This document shows positions 1 through 8,639 of a DNA stretch of 64,000 bases, piece after piece. Numbering within the stretch: position 1 is the first letter of the stretch; each line of letters starts with the position of its first letter. The DNA is taken from positions 1-64,000 of the forward strand of contig NZ_SOZA01000012.1 of assembly GCF_004519305.1 (NCBI RefSeq), written 5' to 3'. This DNA is from Pseudomonas sp. RIT623. Its GTDB lineage: Bacteria; Pseudomonadota; Gammaproteobacteria; Pseudomonadales; Pseudomonadaceae. Position numbers and translations under genes: made by a program. The notes under the pieces are model-generated. The model did not search any database, was not told the origin of the DNA, and saw only the letters and a program-made list of their open reading frames with translations.

Positions 1-8
1 TCTTCATG

Positions 9-37
9 AAAAAAGGCAGCCGAAGCTGCCCTTTTCC
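9..37 (-). terminator. Rho-independent terminator of the algU-mucD operon
   Basis: Read on the minus strand, a GGCAGC/GCTGCC stem closed by a TTCG tetraloop is followed by six T. It lies just after the mucD stop codon. The A-run on the other side would let it work in both directions. Confidence 0.85.
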
Positions 38-52
38 TACCCTTCATCCCGC

Positions 53-1486
53 TTATTCAGCCAGCTTGAAGGTGATGAAGCTGGCACGCCCCTGACGCAG
101 CACGCGCATCGACACCGAACGGTTCTTCGGCAGTTCCTTGGCGATTTCGGTGAACTGCTTGGCCGAGATGATCGCCTGGTTGTTCAGGTGACTGATGACA
201 TCGCCTGGGCGCAGGCCGATCAACGCTGCCGGGCCGTCCTGAACTTCCTTGATGACCACGCCGCCCTTGAGCTCCAGGGACTTTTTCTGCTCGGCAGTCA
301 AGTCGGTGACCGAAACGCCCAGACGATTGCTGCTGCGCTCGGCGCCGCCTTGGCCGCCGGTGCCAATGTCTGCGTCCTCTTCTGGCAAGGCGCCAACAGT
401 GATATCGAGGTTCTGGCGTTTACCGTTGCGGATGATCTCAAGCTTGGCCTTGGCGCCATCCTTGAGGCTGCCCACCAGGTGCGGCAGGTCGGCGGACATG
501 ACGATCGGCTGGCCATTCATGCTCAGGATCACGTCGCCCACCTGCAGGCCGCCCTTGGCGGCCGGGCCGTTTTCCAGGACCTGGGCCACCAGGGCACCAG
601 CCGGCTTGTCCAGGCCGAACGACTCGGCCAGGTCCTTGTTGACCTCCTGGATCACCACGCCCAGCCAGCCGCGGCTGACCTTGCCGTCTTTCTTCAACTG
701 GTTGGAAACATCCAGCGCCACGTCGATCGGGATGGCGAACGACAGGCCCATGAAGCCGCCGGAGCGGGTGAAGATCTGCGAGTTGATGCCTACTACCTCA
801 CCTTTCATGTTGAACAGCGGGCCACCGGAGTTACCCGGGTTGATGGCCACGTCGGTCTGGATGAACGGCACATAGGTGTCGTTGGGCAGGGTGCGCCCCT
901 TGGCGCTGACGATGCCCTTGGTCACCGAGTGGTCGAAGCCGAACGGCGAGCCGATGGCCAAGACCCACTCACCGACCTTGAGTTTTTCCGAATCGCCCAG
1001 CTTGACGATCGGCAGGTTCTTGCCCTCGACCTTGAGCAGGGCCACGTCGGTGCGTGGGTCGGTGCCGACCAGCTTGGCCTGCAGCTCGCTGCGATCGGAC
1101 AGGCGGACGATGATCTCATCGGCATCGGCGACCACGTGGTTGTTGGTCAGCACGTAGCCGTCGCTGGAAATGATGAACCCCGAGCCCAGCGACTGGGCCT
1201 CACGCTGGCGGTCGCCGCGAGGCGAACGCGGCTGCTGCGGCATGTTGCGCTCGAAGAACTCGCGGAACATCGGCGGCAGGCCTTCGAGGTCGGGCATCTG
1301 CCCGGCGGCGACGCGGCGGTCCGGCAGCTTTTGCTTGGTACTGATGTTGACCACCGCCGGCGAGGCCTGCTCGACCAGGGTGGTGAAGTCCGGCAGGGAC
1401 TCCTCGGCCTGGGCGCTGAGCACCTGGCCGAGCATGAGCACGGCGGCGAACATCGATAGGTAGGTTTTCAAGCGTGGTATTGACAT
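53..1486 (-). CDS. mucD: MucD, periplasmic DegP/HtrA-type serine protease
   Basis: Periplasmic quality-control protease that degrades misfolded envelope proteins and damps activation of the AlgU stress sigma factor. The 477-residue protein starts with a signal peptide (about residues 1-26, ending AQA). The trypsin-like domain shows the full catalytic triad: His117 in TNNHVV, Asp147 in RTDVAL and Ser220 in GNSGGP. Two PDZ domains follow, at about 270-360 and 385-470. I start at the internal Met (MSIPRLK) rather than the longest frame, because it places the signal peptide at the N terminus and gives the length usual for MucD. It is the last gene of the algU operon, 167 bases after mucB. In P. 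aeruginosa mucC lies between mucB and mucD; no such gene fits here. Confidence 0.95.
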   Translation of the reverse strand: MSIPRLKTYLSMFAAVLMLGQVLSAQAEESLPDFTTLVEQASPAVVNISTKQKLPDRRVAAGQMPDLEGLPPMFREFFERNMPQQPRSPRGDRQREAQSLGSGFIISSDGYVLTNNHVVADADEIIVRLSDRSELQAKLVGTDPRTDVALLKVEGKNLPIVKLGDSEKLKVGEWVLAIGSPFGFDHSVTKGIVSAKGRTLPNDTYVPFIQTDVAINPGNSGGPLFNMKGEVVGINSQIFTRSGGFMGLSFAIPIDVALDVSNQLKKDGKVSRGWLGVVIQEVNKDLAESFGLDKPAGALVAQVLENGPAAKGGLQVGDVILSMNGQPIVMSADLPHLVGSLKDGAKAKLEIIRNGKRQNLDITVGALPEEDADIGTGGQGGAERSSNRLGVSVTDLTAEQKKSLELKGGVVIKEVQDGPAALIGLRPGDVISHLNNQAIISAKQFTEIAKELPKNRSVSMRVLRQGRASFITFKLAE

Positions 1487-1653
1487 ACGGCTCCCGTCAC
1501 AACGAGCGTAGTTAGCAGTAAGGTCCCTGCAAACGCAGGAAAGGCCAGACTCCGAGAAGCCTGACCTATAGAAAATTTGCGGCTGGATTGCAAATGACAA
1601 TGCTTTAATTTCATGTCAGCTCTGTGTAACAAGAGCTGTCAGGGACTGTGCCG

Positions 1654-2619
1654 TCATTGCCGTGCCTGGACATCCTGGGCCCGCATCGACAGGGCGACGC
1701 GTTCGGCGGTACCCAACGGGATCTCGCCGACCACCGTGACCATCACCTTGCCTTTGGGGGTGTTCAGCCGCCGCGACACGGCAACTGTCGGGCCGAGCTG
1801 GGCACGGGTATCCACGCCAGACTCGTTGCCGATCGGCTCGAGGAATACCGAGAAGCGGGCCAGGCCGTCGTCGTACATCAGGCTGCTGACCGTGCGCTTG
1901 CTCGAGGGATCACGCCGCTGCGCGCTGTTGACCAGCTCGAAACCCGGCGGCAGCCAGTCCGAGCGCCAGCCGGCAACGGCCACGGCCGCGCCGGAGGCGC
2001 CTCGCTCGACCGGCTTGCAGGCGGCGCTGGCCGTGAGGTCGGCGTCGCTGGGCAAGGTTTCGGTGTCCAGGCGGGTCATCTGGAAACGTTCGAGCAACTG
2101 GCCCTTGTCGTTGAGCATCAACGAGCGCAGCGGCAAGCCGCTACGACGGTCCAGGTGCAATTCGAAGGCGTAGCGATGCTGGTCGCGCGGGGTCAGCGTG
2201 ACGATCACCGCGTCGCGCCCGGCGACGCGTGACTTGCCCGCCACGCTCAGGTCGTACCAGCTCATCAGTTTCAGGGGATCGAGCACGCGCGGCGCGGAAT
2301 CGGGGGGCGTGCCCACACCGCTGGCCAAGTCGCCACTGACGCATTGCACCTTGCCATCGACCCGCACGATTTCCTGGGCCGAGCCGTCGAGCTGCAACAG
2401 CCGCTCGCTGACCTTGCCGTCCTGGACGCGATGCCAGATATCGTGGGTTGAGAAGCTGCCGTTGCGTTCGTAGACGAAGGCGCCCTGGTAACTCTGCGCC
2501 TGTTCGGCCCGTGCCAGCTTGTTCAGCCACTCGCTCGCCTCAGGCGAGGAGTTGGCCGCCAGTGCCTGCACCGTCAGGCTGCTGCCGAGCAGCAGCGACA
2601 GGAGAGGTAGCGCGCGCAT
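1654..2619 (-). CDS. mucB: MucB (RseB), periplasmic regulator of anti-sigma factor MucA
   Basis: Periplasmic protein that binds the periplasmic part of MucA and shields it from regulated proteolysis, releasing it when envelope lipids or lipoproteins mislocalise. The 321 residues match the family length. The protein has an N-terminal signal peptide (MRALPLLSLLLGSSLTVQALA), then the large LolA-like RseB domain, then the smaller C-terminal MucA-binding domain. It lies 12 bases downstream of mucA on the same strand, so translation is probably coupled. The MucB identity follows from sequence type and operon position. Confidence 0.95.
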   Translation of the reverse strand: MRALPLLSLLLGSSLTVQALAANSSPEASEWLNKLARAEQAQSYQGAFVYERNGSFSTHDIWHRVQDGKVSERLLQLDGSAQEIVRVDGKVQCVSGDLASGVGTPPDSAPRVLDPLKLMSWYDLSVAGKSRVAGRDAVIVTLTPRDQHRYAFELHLDRRSGLPLRSLMLNDKGQLLERFQMTRLDTETLPSDADLTASAACKPVERGASGAAVAVAGWRSDWLPPGFELVNSAQRRDPSSKRTVSSLMYDDGLARFSVFLEPIGNESGVDTRAQLGPTVAVSRRLNTPKGKVMVTVVGEIPLGTAERVALSMRAQDVQARQ

Positions 2620-2631
2620 GATCCTCCTTAC

Positions 2632-3222
2632 TTAGCGGTTTTCCAGGCTGGCGGCGCGGGCGTAGGGCAGTGCCGTCTCGTTGCCCTTGAGCGCGGACTC
2701 CTGGGCGTGCTGGCGCAGGTAGCCTGGCAGGCGCTGATCCCAGCCGGCCTGGTTCTGCAGCACACCGTTGGCCATCGGCCCGGTGGGTTGTTCACTGCTT
2801 TCACTATAGCCTGCCAGAACGGCCGGGCCCTGTGCCTGTGGCATGCTCAGCCCCTGCTGGGCAGGTTGCTGGGCGGCAAGTTCGACACCGGTGATCTCGT
2901 CCTGGTTATAAAAACGCACACCGGCCAGCACGGCGACGGTCACCGAGGCGGCCACGGCCAGGCGACCGATGCTGCGCCAAGGGCCCTGCCTGACCTTGGC
3001 TGGCACGGCCTCGTCGGCCAGCGCCGCGGAAACCGCCGAGGCGATATCCAGCTTGGGCAGCAGCAGTTCCTTGTGCATGGCGGCACGGGCAACCTGGTAA
3101 CGCGACCAGGTGGCACGGGTTTCGGCGTCGTCGACGGCGTTCAGCACGCGACGCAGTTCAAGTTCGTCCGCTTCGTTATCCATCACCGCGGACAGCGATT
3201 CCTGCAAAGCTTCACGACTCAT
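2632..3222 (-). CDS. mucA: MucA (RseA), inner-membrane anti-sigma factor for AlgU
   Basis: Single-pass inner-membrane protein. Its cytoplasmic N-terminal domain sequesters AlgU, and its periplasmic C terminus binds MucB and is the target of the AlgW protease cascade. The 196-residue protein begins MSREALQESLSAVMDNEAD, typical of RseA N termini. A hydrophobic membrane segment lies at about residues 87-106, followed by a Gln/Pro-rich periplasmic tail. It sits between algU (31 bases upstream) and mucB. The frame is intact, with no sign of the truncations found in mucoid P. aeruginosa isolates. Confidence 0.95.
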   Translation of the reverse strand: MSREALQESLSAVMDNEADELELRRVLNAVDDAETRATWSRYQVARAAMHKELLLPKLDIASAVSAALADEAVPAKVRQGPWRSIGRLAVAASVTVAVLAGVRFYNQDEITGVELAAQQPAQQGLSMPQAQGPAVLAGYSESSEQPTGPMANGVLQNQAGWDQRLPGYLRQHAQESALKGNETALPYARAASLENR

Positions 3223-3253
3223 GGCGGTTCCTCTCTTGGCTGTCGCCGCTGTC

Positions 3254-3835
3254 TCAGGTTTCCTGCAACAAAGGTTGCAGGGCTTTGTCTATGGCCTCCC
3301 GAGCGCGGAAGATTCGAGAGCGCACGGTACCCACCGGACATTGCATGACACTGGCAATGTCTTCGTAACTCAGTCCATCGAACTCGCGCAGCGTCAATGC
3401 TGTACGCAGGTCTTCCGGCAGTTGCTGGATGGTGCGATGGACAGTGCCTTCGATTTCATCCCGCAACAACGCGCGCTCTGGGGACTCGAGATCCTTGAGA
3501 CCATGATCGCCGTCGTAAAACTCCGCATCCTCGGAGCTCACATCGCTGTCTGGTGGCCGTCTTCCACGGGATACCAGGTAGTTCTTCGCCGTGTTGATGG
3601 CGATGCGGTACAGCCAGGTATAGAACGCACTGTCACCGCGAAAATTCCCAAGCGCACGGTATGCCTTGATGAAGGCTTCCTGCGCCACGTCCTGCGCTTC
3701 ATGGGTGTCGTGAACAAAACGCACGATCAACCCGAGAATCTTGTGCTGGTACTTCAGCACCAACAGATCGAACGCTCGCCTGTCACCGCGCTGCACGCGC
3801 TCGACAAGCTGCTGATCCTCTTCCTGGGTTAGCAT
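3254..3835 (-). CDS. algU: AlgU (RpoE, sigma-22) extracytoplasmic stress sigma factor
   Basis: ECF sigma factor of the envelope-stress and exopolysaccharide regulon. The 193-residue protein starts MLTQEEDQQL, which is the conserved AlgU start; the frame is open 14 codons further upstream, but that extension is not family-like. Region 2 (DVAQEAFIKAYRAL, YTWLYRIAINTAKNYL) and region 4 (LPEDLRTALTLREFDGLSYEDIA) are both visible. It heads the algU-mucA-mucB-mucD operon and is preceded by a sequence matching its own promoter class, so it is likely autoregulated. Confidence 0.96.
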   Translation of the reverse strand: MLTQEEDQQLVERVQRGDRRAFDLLVLKYQHKILGLIVRFVHDTHEAQDVAQEAFIKAYRALGNFRGDSAFYTWLYRIAINTAKNYLVSRGRRPPDSDVSSEDAEFYDGDHGLKDLESPERALLRDEIEGTVHRTIQQLPEDLRTALTLREFDGLSYEDIASVMQCPVGTVRSRIFRAREAIDKALQPLLQET

Positions 3836-3894
3836 GAACACTCCTCGGTAGTCTCGAAGGAGCGTTGCAACAGCCATCGTTCAGGCTTGCAACC

Positions 3895-3921
3895 ATAGAC
3901 TCGGGCTTTGCGCAAAAGTTC
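3895..3921 (-). promoter_or_regulatory. AlgU-type (sigma-22) promoter upstream of algU
   Basis: On the minus strand GAACTT is followed after 16 bases by TCTAT. This matches the AlgU/RpoE consensus (GAACTT, 16-17 bases, TCTnn). It lies about 60-85 bases upstream of the algU start and fits the known autoregulation of the operon. Confidence 0.8.
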
Positions 3922-4274
3922 TCCCCTCCAAGCAAGTTTCCTAACGGCCCTTGGTTGGCTCGCACGGAAGACGCAGCGCGGTCACGGCCGGCTGCGTCGA
4001 TAATCTGGTCTCATGTACGCAGGTGTCAGCCCAAGATAGAGCTGCCGCCCTGCATCGCCTCGGCAAACTGTGAGGTATGGGCAGCCTTCATAGGATTTCC
4101 CAGGGTATCGGAAAGTTCCCACGAAGATCGTCGCAACCTGCGCAAGCGCCATTGGAAATCAGGCACCTGGGGCTGCTATAAAGGCATCCCGGTCTGCTTT
4201 CACGATAGTTTCACAGTGCCATCTGCGCTCGACTATTGTGCCGTGCCCCCTCCAAAGATTACTAGTGTCCCGAC
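3922..4274. other. Divergent intergenic region between algU and nadB
   Basis: No coding frame with family-like sequence was seen in this stretch. A possible sigma-70 promoter for nadB lies on the plus strand at 4153-4182 (TTGGAA, 18 bases, TATAAA). The remainder holds nothing I can name. Confidence 0.4.
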
Positions 4275-5882
4275 ATGAGCCAACAATTCCAACATGATGT
4301 CCTGGTGATCGGCAGTGGTGCCGCCGGTCTCAGCCTGGCACTGAACCTTCCTGGCCACCTGCGCATCGCCGTGCTGAGCAAGGGCGACCTGGCCAACGGT
4401 TCGACCTTCTGGGCCCAGGGCGGCGTCGCCGCGGTGCTCGATGACACCGATACCGTGCAGTCCCATGTCGAGGACACCCTCAACGCCGGCGGCGGCCTGT
4501 GCCATGAAGACGCCGTGCGTTTCACCGTCGAGCACAGCCGCGAGGCCATCCAGTGGCTGATCGAGCAGGGCGTGCCGTTCACCCGCGACGAACACTACAG
4601 TGTCGACGACGGCGGCTTCGAGTTCCACCTGACCCGTGAGGGCGGCCATAGCCATCGGCGCATCATCCATGCCGCCGACGCCACTGGCGCGGCGATTTTC
4701 AAGACCCTGCTCGACCAGGCCCGCCAACGCCCGAACATCGAGCTACTGGAGCAGCGCGTTGCGGTCGATCTGATCACCGAGCGGCGCCTGGGCCTTGCGG
4801 GCGAGCGCTGCCTGGGCGCCTATGTGCTCAACCGCGACAGCGGCGAAGTCGACACCTTCGGCGCGCGCTTCACCGTACTGGCCACCGGCGGCGCGGCCAA
4901 GGTCTACCTCTATACCAGCAACCCCGATGGCGCCTGCGGCGATGGCATCGCCATGGCCTGGCGCGCCGGCTGTCGGGTCGCCAACCTTGAGTTCAACCAG
5001 TTCCACCCTACCTGCCTGTACCACCCGCAAGCCAAGAGCTTTCTGGTGACCGAGGCCCTGCGCGGCGAGGGCGCGCTGCTGCGCCTGCCCAATGGCGAGC
5101 GCTTCATGCCACGCTTCGACCCTCGCGAAGAGCTGGCGCCACGGGATATCGTCGCCCGCGCCATCGACCACGAGATGAAGCGCCTGGGCGTGGACTGCGT
5201 ATACCTGGACATCAGCCACAAGCCCGCAGACTTCATCAAGAGCCACTTCCCCACCGTGTATGAACGCTGCCTGGCCTTCGGCATCGACATCACCCGCCAG
5301 CCGATCCCGGTGGTGCCGGCTGCCCACTACACCTGTGGTGGGGTCATGGTCGACGAGCGCGGCCACACCGACGTGCCCGGCTTGTACGCCATTGGCGAAA
5401 CCAGCTTTACCGGCCTGCATGGCGCCAACCGCATGGCCAGCAACTCGCTGCTCGAATGCTTCGTGTATGGCCGCGCCGCCGCCGCCGACATCGAGGCGCA
5501 CCTTGGTCAAGTCAACATGCCCCGTGCCCTGCCCTGCTGGGATGCGAGCCAGGTCACCGATTCGGACGAAGATGTGATCATCGCGCACAACTGGGACGAA
5601 CTGCGGCGTTTCATGTGGGACTATGTCGGCATCGTGCGCACCAGCAAGCGCCTGCAACGCGCCGAGCACCGGGTGAGGTTGCTGCTGGATGAAATCGACG
5701 AGTTCTACAGCAACTACAAGGTCAGCCGCGACCTGATCGAGCTGCGCAACCTGGCCCAGGTGGCCGAATTGATGATCCGCTCGGCAATGCAGCGCAAGGA
5801 GAGCCGAGGGTTGCACTACACCCTGGATTATCCAGGCATGCTGCCCGAAGCCGTGGACACCATCCTAATCCCCACCCTGTAG
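4275..5882 (+). CDS. nadB: L-aspartate oxidase NadB
   Basis: FAD-dependent oxidation of L-aspartate to iminoaspartate, the first step of de novo NAD synthesis, in the cytoplasm. The 535-residue length is that of the family. The FAD-binding [11 protein letters not shown] motif is at residues 13-23, and the succinate dehydrogenase/fumarate reductase-type active-site region ([30 protein letters not shown]) follows. The C terminus holds the helical domain ([19 protein letters not shown]). It is divergent from algU, an arrangement conserved in Pseudomonas. Confidence 0.96.
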   Translation: MSQQFQHDVLVIGSGAAGLSLALNLPGHLRIAVLSKGDLANGSTFWAQGGVAAVLDDTDTVQSHVEDTLNAGGGLCHEDAVRFTVEHSREAIQWLIEQGVPFTRDEHYSVDDGGFEFHLTREGGHSHRRIIHAADATGAAIFKTLLDQARQRPNIELLEQRVAVDLITERRLGLAGERCLGAYVLNRDSGEVDTFGARFTVLATGGAAKVYLYTSNPDGACGDGIAMAWRAGCRVANLEFNQFHPTCLYHPQAKSFLVTEALRGEGALLRLPNGERFMPRFDPREELAPRDIVARAIDHEMKRLGVDCVYLDISHKPADFIKSHFPTVYERCLAFGIDITRQPIPVVPAAHYTCGGVMVDERGHTDVPGLYAIGETSFTGLHGANRMASNSLLECFVYGRAAAADIEAHLGQVNMPRALPCWDASQVTDSDEDVIIAHNWDELRRFMWDYVGIVRTSKRLQRAEHRVRLLLDEIDEFYSNYKVSRDLIELRNLAQVAELMIRSAMQRKESRGLHYTLDYPGMLPEAVDTILIPTL

Positions 5883-5910
5883 GAGCCAGCCTTGCTGGCG
5901 AAGCAGGCGC
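5878..5910 (+). repeat. Solitary REP-type half element after nadB
   Basis: The sequence tgtaggagccagccttgctg begins in the nadB stop codon and matches one arm of the REP pairs at 27.1-27.4 kb and 62.4 kb. The mirror arm is not seen here. Confidence 0.6.
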
Positions 5911-5922
5911 TGCGGTGACGCA

Positions 5923-6378
5923 TCACCCCGGCACTTCGGCCCAACGCCGCCGGCTGAATTTCAGCCGCACCCGCAAACGCCGATGCTGCTCATGCCCCAG
6001 TGCATCCCTCGGGATGCACTGCCCCTCGCTCCACCACCGCCCCTTGCGCACGAAGCGCAATACCACCAGCCCCGGCAGCGCGACACTGTCACGGCACAGC
6101 CGCACCGCCTGCCAGCCCCGCGCGCGGCTGTACAGGCGCCACCCACGCGCATCACGGCGCAAGCCGGTGATGGCCTGGGGATGGGTCAGCAGGATGCGAC
6201 GGGGGATGGCCCAGCAGGCGTGGGCAAGGCAGGCGATCGCCAGCAGGCAACGCAGCCAGGCCGGCAAGGTGAGCACAACGAGGGTCAGCAGCGCCAGCAC
6301 CAAGCTGGCCAGGTAGGCCGTCAGCAGCAGGCGCGAGCCCTGCCAACGGCACTCGAATACTTCACTTGGGCTGGACAC
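5923..6378 (-). CDS. cptA: CptA/YgfX-type membrane protein
   Basis: Small membrane protein of the YgfX (CptA) family, 151 residues. The N-terminal half carries two adjacent hydrophobic segments (about residues 16-38 and 42-60), followed by a basic soluble domain. In E. coli YgfX was described as a toxin acting on the cytoskeletal proteins MreB and FtsZ, partnered with YgfY (SdhE). It starts with GTG inside the last codons of sdhE (17-base overlap), so the two are translationally coupled. Family membership rests on membrane topology and the fixed pairing with sdhE; the sequence itself is weakly conserved. Confidence 0.75.
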   Translation of the reverse strand: MSSPSEVFECRWQGSRLLLTAYLASLVLALLTLVVLTLPAWLRCLLAIACLAHACWAIPRRILLTHPQAITGLRRDARGWRLYSRARGWQAVRLCRDSVALPGLVVLRFVRKGRWWSEGQCIPRDALGHEQHRRLRVRLKFSRRRWAEVPG

Positions 6379-6616
6379 GGTCCAGGATGATGCGGACCAT
6401 GCGTTGCAGCTCCGGATCTTCCGACTCGGTGCGCTCCATGAACCAGCCGAACATGTCCTGGTCTTCGCAGGTCAGCAGGCGACGGTACAGCTCGCGGTCG
6501 GTTTCGCTCAGGCTCGGGTAGACTTCCTGGGTGAAGGGGACCAGCAGCACGTCCAGTTCCAGCATGCCACGGCGGCTGTGCCAGAAAAGCCGGTTGAGTT
6601 CAGTTTGTTCGACCAT
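6362..6616 (-). CDS. sdhE: SdhE (YgfY/CptB), FAD assembly factor for succinate dehydrogenase
   Basis: Small cytoplasmic chaperone that promotes covalent flavinylation of SdhA and FrdA. The 84-residue product starts [20 protein letters not shown]. It contains the family motif RRGMLELD (the RGxxE motif), essential for flavinylation, and the conserved acidic stretch [12 protein letters not shown]. The open frame extends 24 codons upstream but without family resemblance. It is first in a two-gene operon with cptA, and divergent from ygfZ. Confidence 0.92.
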   Translation of the reverse strand: MVEQTELNRLFWHSRRGMLELDVLLVPFTQEVYPSLSETDRELYRRLLTCEDQDMFGWFMERTESEDPELQRMVRIILDRVQPK

Positions 6617-6749
6617 GGGGCCCTCCTCGAGTGGGCGCGCAGTATACCGCGCGGCGAACGAAGCGGCACAAGGCGTTGGTCTAGTCACCTACCTATTTTG
6701 TTACTGGCGTTCTATGATGACCGCCAGTCTCTAGCTACCGCGATGACCC

Positions 6750-7691
6750 ATGGCCGATTCCGCTTTCTTCTGTTCCCTCACCCATGAGGGCATCCTCGCC
6801 GTCCGCGGCTCCGACGCCGGCAAGTTCCTGCAAGGTCAGCTGACCTGCAACATCAACTACCTCAGCGACGATCATGCCGGCCTTGGCGCCCGCTGCATGG
6901 TCAAGGGCCGCATGCAGTCGAGCTTCCGTATCCTGCCTGAGGGCAACGGCTATCTGCTGGCCATGGCCTGCGAGCTGCTCGAGGCGCAACTGGCTGACCT
7001 AAAGAAGTACGCGGTGTTCTCCAAGGCCACCCTGGCCGACGAAAGCGCGGCCTGGGTGCGCTTCGGCCTGCATCAGGGCGAGGCCGCCCTGCGGGCGCTG
7101 AACCTGTGCGTGGCGGACGAGGCCGGCGCGACCGCCCGTCATGACGGGCTGATTGCCGTCCGCGCCTCGGCCGGTCGGGTCGAACTGTGGGCGCCTGCCG
7201 ACCAGGCTGGCGCCGTTCACGAGAAATTGGCCGCCACGCTGCCCGAGGGTACGCTCAACGACTGGCTGCTGGGCCAGGTCCGCGCCGGCATCGGCCAGGT
7301 GATGGGCCCAACCCGCGAGCTGTTCATCCCCCAGATGATCAACCTGCAAGCGGTCGATGGGGTCAGCTTCAAGAAAGGTTGCTATACCGGCCAGGAAATC
7401 GTCGCCCGCATGCAGTACCTGGGCAAGCTCAAACGCCGCCAGTATCGCTTGGCGCTGGCCGAGACAGCGGTACCCCAGCCGGGCGCCGAGATTTTCTCGC
7501 CCACCCATGGCTCGTCGGTCGGCGAGGTGGTGATCGCTGCCAGCAGCGGCAGTGCCGTCGAACTGCTGGCCGTACTCAGCGCCGACGCGGTAGCCGATGA
7601 CAACCTGCACCTGGGCAACCTGGAAGGCCCGCGCCTGACGCTGCTCGACCTGCCTTACGAACTGGACCGCGACCGGGAAATCCAGCGCTGA
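6750..7691 (+). CDS. ygfZ: YgfZ, folate-binding Fe-S cluster assembly/repair protein
   Basis: Tetrahydrofolate-dependent protein needed for the maturation or repair of certain Fe-S enzymes, related in fold to the glycine-cleavage T protein. The product is 313 residues. The diagnostic KGCYTGQE motif is present, with the essential Cys at residue 211. It is divergent from sdhE across 133 bases and probably expressed alone. The HDOD gene follows after 55 bases. Confidence 0.92.
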   Translation: MADSAFFCSLTHEGILAVRGSDAGKFLQGQLTCNINYLSDDHAGLGARCMVKGRMQSSFRILPEGNGYLLAMACELLEAQLADLKKYAVFSKATLADESAAWVRFGLHQGEAALRALNLCVADEAGATARHDGLIAVRASAGRVELWAPADQAGAVHEKLAATLPEGTLNDWLLGQVRAGIGQVMGPTRELFIPQMINLQAVDGVSFKKGCYTGQEIVARMQYLGKLKRRQYRLALAETAVPQPGAEIFSPTHGSSVGEVVIAASSGSAVELLAVLSADAVADDNLHLGNLEGPRLTLLDLPYELDRDREIQR

Positions 7692-7746
7692 CCAGCCCGC
7701 CCCGTGGTAAAAGCGGGGCTGCACCACCATTGCCGTAGAGACGTTC

Positions 7747-8553
7747 ATGAACAAGCTGGCCGAAATGGTCCAGGCGCAATTGCTCGCCGCCATCGACAAG
7801 GACGACCTGGTCCTGCCGACCCTGCCGGAAGTCGCCCTGAGCATCCGCGAAGCCGCCGAGGACAGCGACATCAGCGTGTCCGCCCTGAGCAAGGTGATCG
7901 GCCGGGATGCCGCGCTGTCGGCGCGCCTGATCAAAGTAGTCAACAGCCCGCTGATGCGCGCGGCGGTAGAAGTCACCGACCTGCACACCGCCATCACCCG
8001 CCTGGGTATCAACTACAGTTGCAACCTGGCCATCGGCCTGGTGATCGAGCAGATCTTCCATGCCCGGGCCCCGGCGGTGGAGCAGAAGCTTCGCGATATA
8101 TGGGCCAACAGCTTGGAAGTCGCAGGCATCAGCTATGAACTGTGCCGCCGCTACACCCAACTCAAGCCCGACCAGGCCACCCTCGGCGGCCTGGTCCACC
8201 AGATCGGCGCCCTGCCGGTGCTGATCTACGCCGAGGAGCATAACGAGCTGCTCTCCGACCCGGTCTGCCTGCATTTCGTGATCGAGCAGATCCAGCCGGT
8301 GCTGGGCGACAAGATCCTCAGCGCCTGGGAGTTCCCCGAGCAGTTGATTACCCTGCCCGGCCAAGTGCAGGACCTCGACCGGCGCACCGACCAGATCGAC
8401 TACATCGACATCGTGCAGATCGCCCGCTGCATCAGCCAGCGCGGGCGCAGCCGGCCATTGGCGGCGTTGCCGGCCTATCGGCACCTGGGGCTGCCGTTCG
8501 GTACCGAACTGGATATGCAGGAATTGCTCGATGCGCGCAGCATGCTGCGCTGA
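7747..8553 (+). CDS. HDOD-domain protein
   Basis: A 268-residue protein dominated by an HDOD domain (about residues 20-215), related to the HD phosphohydrolase fold but usually lacking its metal ligands. The diagnostic core is visible as LPTLPEVALSIREA, followed by ALSARLIKVVNSPLM. No signal peptide or membrane segment is present. Such proteins act in signalling in Pseudomonas, but no specific role can be assigned here. It lies between ygfZ and the convergent tctE gene. Confidence 0.85.
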   Translation: MNKLAEMVQAQLLAAIDKDDLVLPTLPEVALSIREAAEDSDISVSALSKVIGRDAALSARLIKVVNSPLMRAAVEVTDLHTAITRLGINYSCNLAIGLVIEQIFHARAPAVEQKLRDIWANSLEVAGISYELCRRYTQLKPDQATLGGLVHQIGALPVLIYAEEHNELLSDPVCLHFVIEQIQPVLGDKILSAWEFPEQLITLPGQVQDLDRRTDQIDYIDIVQIARCISQRGRSRPLAALPAYRHLGLPFGTELDMQELLDARSMLR

Positions 8554-8568
8554 GTCGCCAGGGCTGAT

Positions 8569-8629
8569 CATCGGGCATGCCTGCTCCAGGTTGCGCCAGT
8601 GCCACCGGTGGCAACGGGCTTGCCCGATG
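8569..8629. repeat. Imperfect palindrome between convergent genes
   Basis: Arms catcgggcatgcc and ggcttgcccgatg pair with one mismatch around a 35-base centre that itself contains a ccaccggtgg dyad. It sits between the HDOD gene and tctE, which converge, and could be a REP-like element or a bidirectional terminator. No T-tract is present. Confidence 0.5.
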
Positions 8630-8639
8630 AAGACCTTGG

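Noticed and set aside
4233..4727. Minus-strand frame of 164 codons opposite the start of nadB
   Set aside because: Antisense to the FAD-binding domain of nadB, with no recognisable features.
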